In this document: positions 4,678 to 7,467 of the stretch, piece after piece
Layout of the letters: each line of letters begins with the position of its first letter
Numbering within the stretch: the first letter of the stretch is position 1
NCBI GenBank assembly: GCA_016763895.1
Contig: JAESSV010000090.1
Coordinates: 1 to 7,467 of the forward strand
Direction of reading: 5' to 3'
DNA from: Magnetovibrio sp.
Lineage (GTDB): Bacteria; Pseudomonadota; Alphaproteobacteria; Rhodospirillales; Magnetovibrionaceae
DNA: 7,467 bases
Notes under the pieces: generated by a model
Database searches by the model: none
The model's input: only the letters and a program-made list of their open reading frames with translations
What the model was told of the DNA's origin: nothing
Made by a program: the position numbers and the translations under genes

Positions 4678-5403
4678 CAAAAAAGCGTCAAAAGCAATGC
4701 TTCGATAGGCATCGCACCAGAGGAAAAGCCCAACATGGCTTGGATGGTGACGTTCACGGACCTGGTCTCTTTGATGCTGACATTTTTCGTGTTGTTGTTT
4801 TCCATGTCATCGTTGCAAATCGATAAATGGGAAAAAATGACCGACAATTTGAGCAAAACGCTCAACCCCAGCAAAGTGAAAACGGTGGCTTCTGCGACGG
4901 CAGAATTTAACATTGGCACTATTTTTCGTCGCCCCGCCACAAATTTGGATTATTTATCTGGCGTCTTGACTGCGGGCGTGCTCGAAGACCCGCTGCTGGC
5001 CAAAAGCCATGTCATGTTATTGGAAGATCGCCTGGTGATTGCGCTTCCGGGTGATTTGTTGTTTCCACCGGGCAAAGCCGAAATGCCCGAAGAGGCCCGT
5101 GCGGCTTTATTCACGCTGGGCGGAATGTTGAGCAACGTCAGCAACCAAATCGGTGTGAACGGTCACACGGACCCGGTTCCTCCGGGTAAATCTCAAGGTT
5201 TTTCTTCGAATTGGGAATTGTCCATGGCGCGAGCGGCTGCGGTGGCGAATTCTTTGCGACGCTCGGGCTATACGGATGATATTTTTGCTTATGGATATGC
5301 CGATAGTCGTTTTCAACAGCTTCCCAATATGGACGCCGTACAACGTTCCGCCATGGGTCGGCGCGTGGATGTGATCATTTTGTCGACCGTGGGTGGAAAT
5401 TGA
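4675..5403 (+). CDS. motB: Flagellar motor stator protein MotB
   Basis: MotB anchors the stator to peptidoglycan and, with MotA, conducts ions that drive rotation. Numbered from GTG 4675 (242 residues), the motif AWMVTFTDLVSLMLTFFVLL forms the single membrane helix with the ion-binding Asp at D29. The segment after it (SMSSLQIDKWEKM) is the usual plug/linker region. The OmpA-like peptidoglycan-binding domain spans about 118-236, with VNGHTDPVP at 161-169, SNWELSMARAAAV with R186, and GRRVDVIIL at 228-236. All are hallmarks of a functional binder. GTG at 4660 is an alternative start giving 247 residues. The gene is tightly coupled to the divergent motB-like gene upstream, and its TGA overlaps the next ATG. 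No motA is in the window, so the partner is encoded elsewhere. Confidence 0.92.
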   Translation: MQKSVKSNASIGIAPEEKPNMAWMVTFTDLVSLMLTFFVLLFSMSSLQIDKWEKMTDNLSKTLNPSKVKTVASATAEFNIGTIFRRPATNLDYLSGVLTAGVLEDPLLAKSHVMLLEDRLVIALPGDLLFPPGKAEMPEEARAALFTLGGMLSNVSNQIGVNGHTDPVPPGKSQGFSSNWELSMARAAAVANSLRRSGYTDDIFAYGYADSRFQQLPNMDAVQRSAMGRRVDVIILSTVGGN

Positions 5404-7467
5404 TGGCGGGTTTGGGGAAAGCGGGCTTTGGGCTTGCCTTCATTGTTGCCGTATTGGGGTTGAATTTAAGCCTGTCCGGCGAGGCACAGGCCGATCAAGT
5501 CTCTGTGCGGGGGAACCAAAAAAGCGGCTATGGCCGTATTTTGTTTCGTTGGCCCCAACCCGTGGGCCATATAGCCAAACGCCAAGGCAATCAATTAAAG
5601 GTCGAATTTTCGCGTCCTATTCAGGCGAATTTGCAAGCGGTTGTGCGCAACCTTGCGGCCGTTGTGGCCGTTGATCCGGCCCCCAATGACAGAACCGTGC
5701 TGTTTCGCATAAAAGGCGATTTTACGGTGCGCAGTTATGACAGCGGGGCAACCGTGGTGGTGGATGTGGTCCGCACCGGCGCGAAAGCCAAAGCACAAAA
5801 ACCTTCTTTGGGGCCCAATGTTGCGGTTCGAACGGGGGTCCACCCAACCTATTCTCGTATTGTGTTTGATTGGAAAAACAAACCGGGGTTCGTCCTCAAG
5901 CGTTCGGGGGAGACGACCACTTTGGCGTTTGGAAAGGCGGCGAACGTGAACTTGTCTAAGTTTGCCAGAGGTCGCATTCGCAACATTAAAAATGCCACGT
6001 CGAGTTCCGTGGGCGGCAAACTGTCGGTGCGCTTTTCCATCGATGCGACATCCCAAGTTAAAGCATTTGCAAGCGGAACTAAGGTGGTCATGGACGTTTT
6101 TGCCCCTTCGGGTAAAGCCGCCCCAGTTCGCGCGGCCCTTAAGCCGCCCGCACCCAAAGCCGCACCTGTCGTACACGTCACCAAAGCCGAAACAACCCCC
6201 GTGCGCAAAGCTTCAAAGGCCAAGCCAATGGCTTTGGACCCAGCATCTGTAAAGGCGGTGGCCGAGCTTTCAGCGGTGGCGACTTCAACATCAGCCGGAA
6301 AGCCCAAAGCGGGCATAGCGCTTAAAAAGACAGGCGTGAAAACCAACATCAGCGCGGACGGTGTTGTGAGTTTGCGGTTCAATTGGGATGAGCCCGTTGG
6401 GGCCGCCGTTTTCCGCCGCAGCGAAGCCTTGTGGTTGGTTTTTGACAAGACGGCAAAAATGGACACCAAAGCCTTGGCAAGGGGAGGCAAGGGCCTGGTG
6501 ACGTCAGTGGAACAAGTCGCGTCCAACACCGGCACGGTGCTGCGGATGACCACAGCCGAAGGCATTAACCCGTCGATTAAACGTTCAGGGTTAGCTTGGG
6601 TGCTTGAATTTTCTCAACAGGGTTTGGCCCCAAATTCATCGTTACAAGCCGATGCCCAACCGGATTCGCCCTTGGGGGCGCGCTTATTTGTGTCCGTTCC
6701 CGAACCCGGCAATGTGGTTGCCTTTCAAGATCCCGAAATTGGCGACAATCTGATTGTGGTGCCGATTATTCCCTTGAGCCATGGTTTTTCCCGGCAATGG
6801 AAATATCCACAACTGCATCTTTTGGCGAGCAAGCAAGGTGTGGTGGTGAAGCCGGTGTCCGATGACGTGCGGGTGCGGCCCTTGCGTCAAGGTGTTGAAA
6901 TTACAAGTTCAGGAACGTTGCAGGTTTCGGCGGTTACACCCGAAGAACGCGCCGCCATTGACTTGGAAACCGCACGAGCCGCAGGCGGCGGTCCTAAATT
7001 TTCAGGTCCCCTAAGCCGGGTGATGGACTTGGAAAAATGGAAGCGCAAAGATCTGCAAAATTTTATGACCACCCGCCGCAAGCTGTTCCAAGCCGTTGTC
7101 AAAGCCAAGGGACCCAGGACTCGTGAAAAAGCCCGGACCGAAATGATGAACTTTTATTTTGCAAATGGTTTTGAAGCTGAAACTTTGGGTGTTTTGGAAA
7201 CCATCCGTTCGGATCGTCCTGAAATCGAAAAAGAAGCGAATTTTAGGATGATGCGCGGCGCGGCGAATTGGTTGATGGGCCGTTATAATGATGCTCGTAA
7301 AGACCTTTTTGACAACAGCTTAAATGGCATTGATGAGGGCACGTTCTGGCGCGCTTTGGTGGTCGCCGGAGAAGGGAACCTGCCCGACGCAGCCTATGAC
7401 TTGCGAAAAGTTGGGGCCATATCAGCGCCGTACCCCAAGGCTCTGAAATTTTCCACCACCTTGGTGG
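5403..7467 (+). CDS. Exported protein with three AMIN-like modules and TPR-like C-terminus (3'-truncated)
   Basis: The frame is open for 688 codons to the right edge, so the protein is longer. The start overlaps the motB stop as TGATG. Residues 1-30 look like a signal peptide (hydrophobic FGLAFIVAVLGLNLSLS, cleavage after GEAQA), placing it in the periplasm or outer membrane. Three similar beta-rich modules follow at about 43-123, 149-233 and 320-404. Each opens with a strand like RIxFxW, then PxG, a basic residue and LxxxF, and closes with a hydrophobic strand (VVVDVV, VVMDVF, WVLEF). They resemble AMIN-type envelope domains. A Lys/Ala/Pro-rich linker (about 236-318) separates modules two and three. 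From about 575 the sequence is alpha-helical with TPR-like spacing (FRMMRGAANWLMGRYNDARKDL). I do not know its function. Coupling to motB suggests a periplasmic motor or stator-associated factor. Alternatives are a general envelope or peptidoglycan protein. Confidence 0.88.
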   Translation, partial: MAGLGKAGFGLAFIVAVLGLNLSLSGEAQADQVSVRGNQKSGYGRILFRWPQPVGHIAKRQGNQLKVEFSRPIQANLQAVVRNLAAVVAVDPAPNDRTVLFRIKGDFTVRSYDSGATVVVDVVRTGAKAKAQKPSLGPNVAVRTGVHPTYSRIVFDWKNKPGFVLKRSGETTTLAFGKAANVNLSKFARGRIRNIKNATSSSVGGKLSVRFSIDATSQVKAFASGTKVVMDVFAPSGKAAPVRAALKPPAPKAAPVVHVTKAETTPVRKASKAKPMALDPASVKAVAELSAVATSTSAGKPKAGIALKKTGVKTNISADGVVSLRFNWDEPVGAAVFRRSEALWLVFDKTAKMDTKALARGGKGLVTSVEQVASNTGTVLRMTTAEGINPSIKRSGLAWVLEFSQQGLAPNSSLQADAQPDSPLGARLFVSVPEPGNVVAFQDPEIGDNLIVVPIIPLSHGFSRQWKYPQLHLLASKQGVVVKPVSDDVRVRPLRQGVEITSSGTLQVSAVTPEERAAIDLETARAAGGGPKFSGPLSRVMDLEKWKRKDLQNFMTTRRKLFQAVVKAKGPRTREKARTEMMNFYFANGFEAETLGVLETIRSDRPEIEKEANFRMMRGAANWLMGRYNDARKDLFDNSLNGIDEGTFWRALVVAGEGNLPDAAYDLRKVGAISAPYPKALKFSTTLV

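Noticed and set aside
5393..5674. Plus-strand ORF of 93 codons at the motB end
   Set aside because: It overlaps the well-supported exported protein gene in another frame and has no recognisable features.
5849..6565. Minus-strand ORF of 238 codons
   Set aside because: It is antisense to the exported protein gene, whose frame is uninterrupted for 688 codons with a signal peptide and internal modules.

Overview
The window is a flagellar and chemotaxis gene block from an alphaproteobacterium, with all supported genes on the + strand. The assignment rests on FliM with an acidic/Trp N-terminus, a small DUF6468-type membrane protein, a MotE/MgtE_N-type protein, an orphan CheY and MotB-type proteins lying in series. 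This arrangement is familiar to me from Rhodospirillales-like genomes. Base composition is moderate rather than the high GC of soil relatives, so an aquatic or marine member is plausible, but that is inference.

Layout. Positions 1-1058: fliM, cut off at its 5' end. 1062-1829: a DUF6468-type membrane-anchored protein with a 24-bp (8-residue) repeat tract. 1815-1886: four 18-bp repeats that copy the end of that gene including its stop codon. They create a 28-codon bridging ORF (1829-1915) that ends one base before the next start. 1917-2765: a MotE-family protein (membrane anchor, coiled coil, MgtE_N-like C-terminus). 2766-3051: a regulatory gap with a good sigma70-type promoter, a perfect 15-bp palindrome and two small hairpins. 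3052-3444: cheY. 3445-3973: about 530 bases without an intact gene, holding two adjacent hairpins, four families of 11-13-bp tandem repeats and a broken frame whose last residues look like a CheZ C-terminus. 3974-4663: a divergent MotB-like protein without the ion-binding Asp. 4675-5403 (or from 4660): a canonical MotB. 5403-7467: a long exported protein with three AMIN-like beta modules and a C-terminal TPR-like region, running off the window.

How the genes fit together. FliM is the switch protein that binds phospho-CheY, and CheY is the diffusible signal. The MotB protein is the peptidoglycan-anchored stator subunit; its partner MotA is not in the window. The last three genes are tightly packed: the divergent motB ends about where motB begins, and motB and the exported gene overlap as TGATG. 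They are probably co-translated, and the exported protein may act at the periplasmic face of the motor. The most unusual aspects are the density of short tandem duplications from about 1.57 to 3.96 kb, the duplicated stop codon with its bridging ORF, the unequal MotB pair, and the three-module exported protein coupled to motB.
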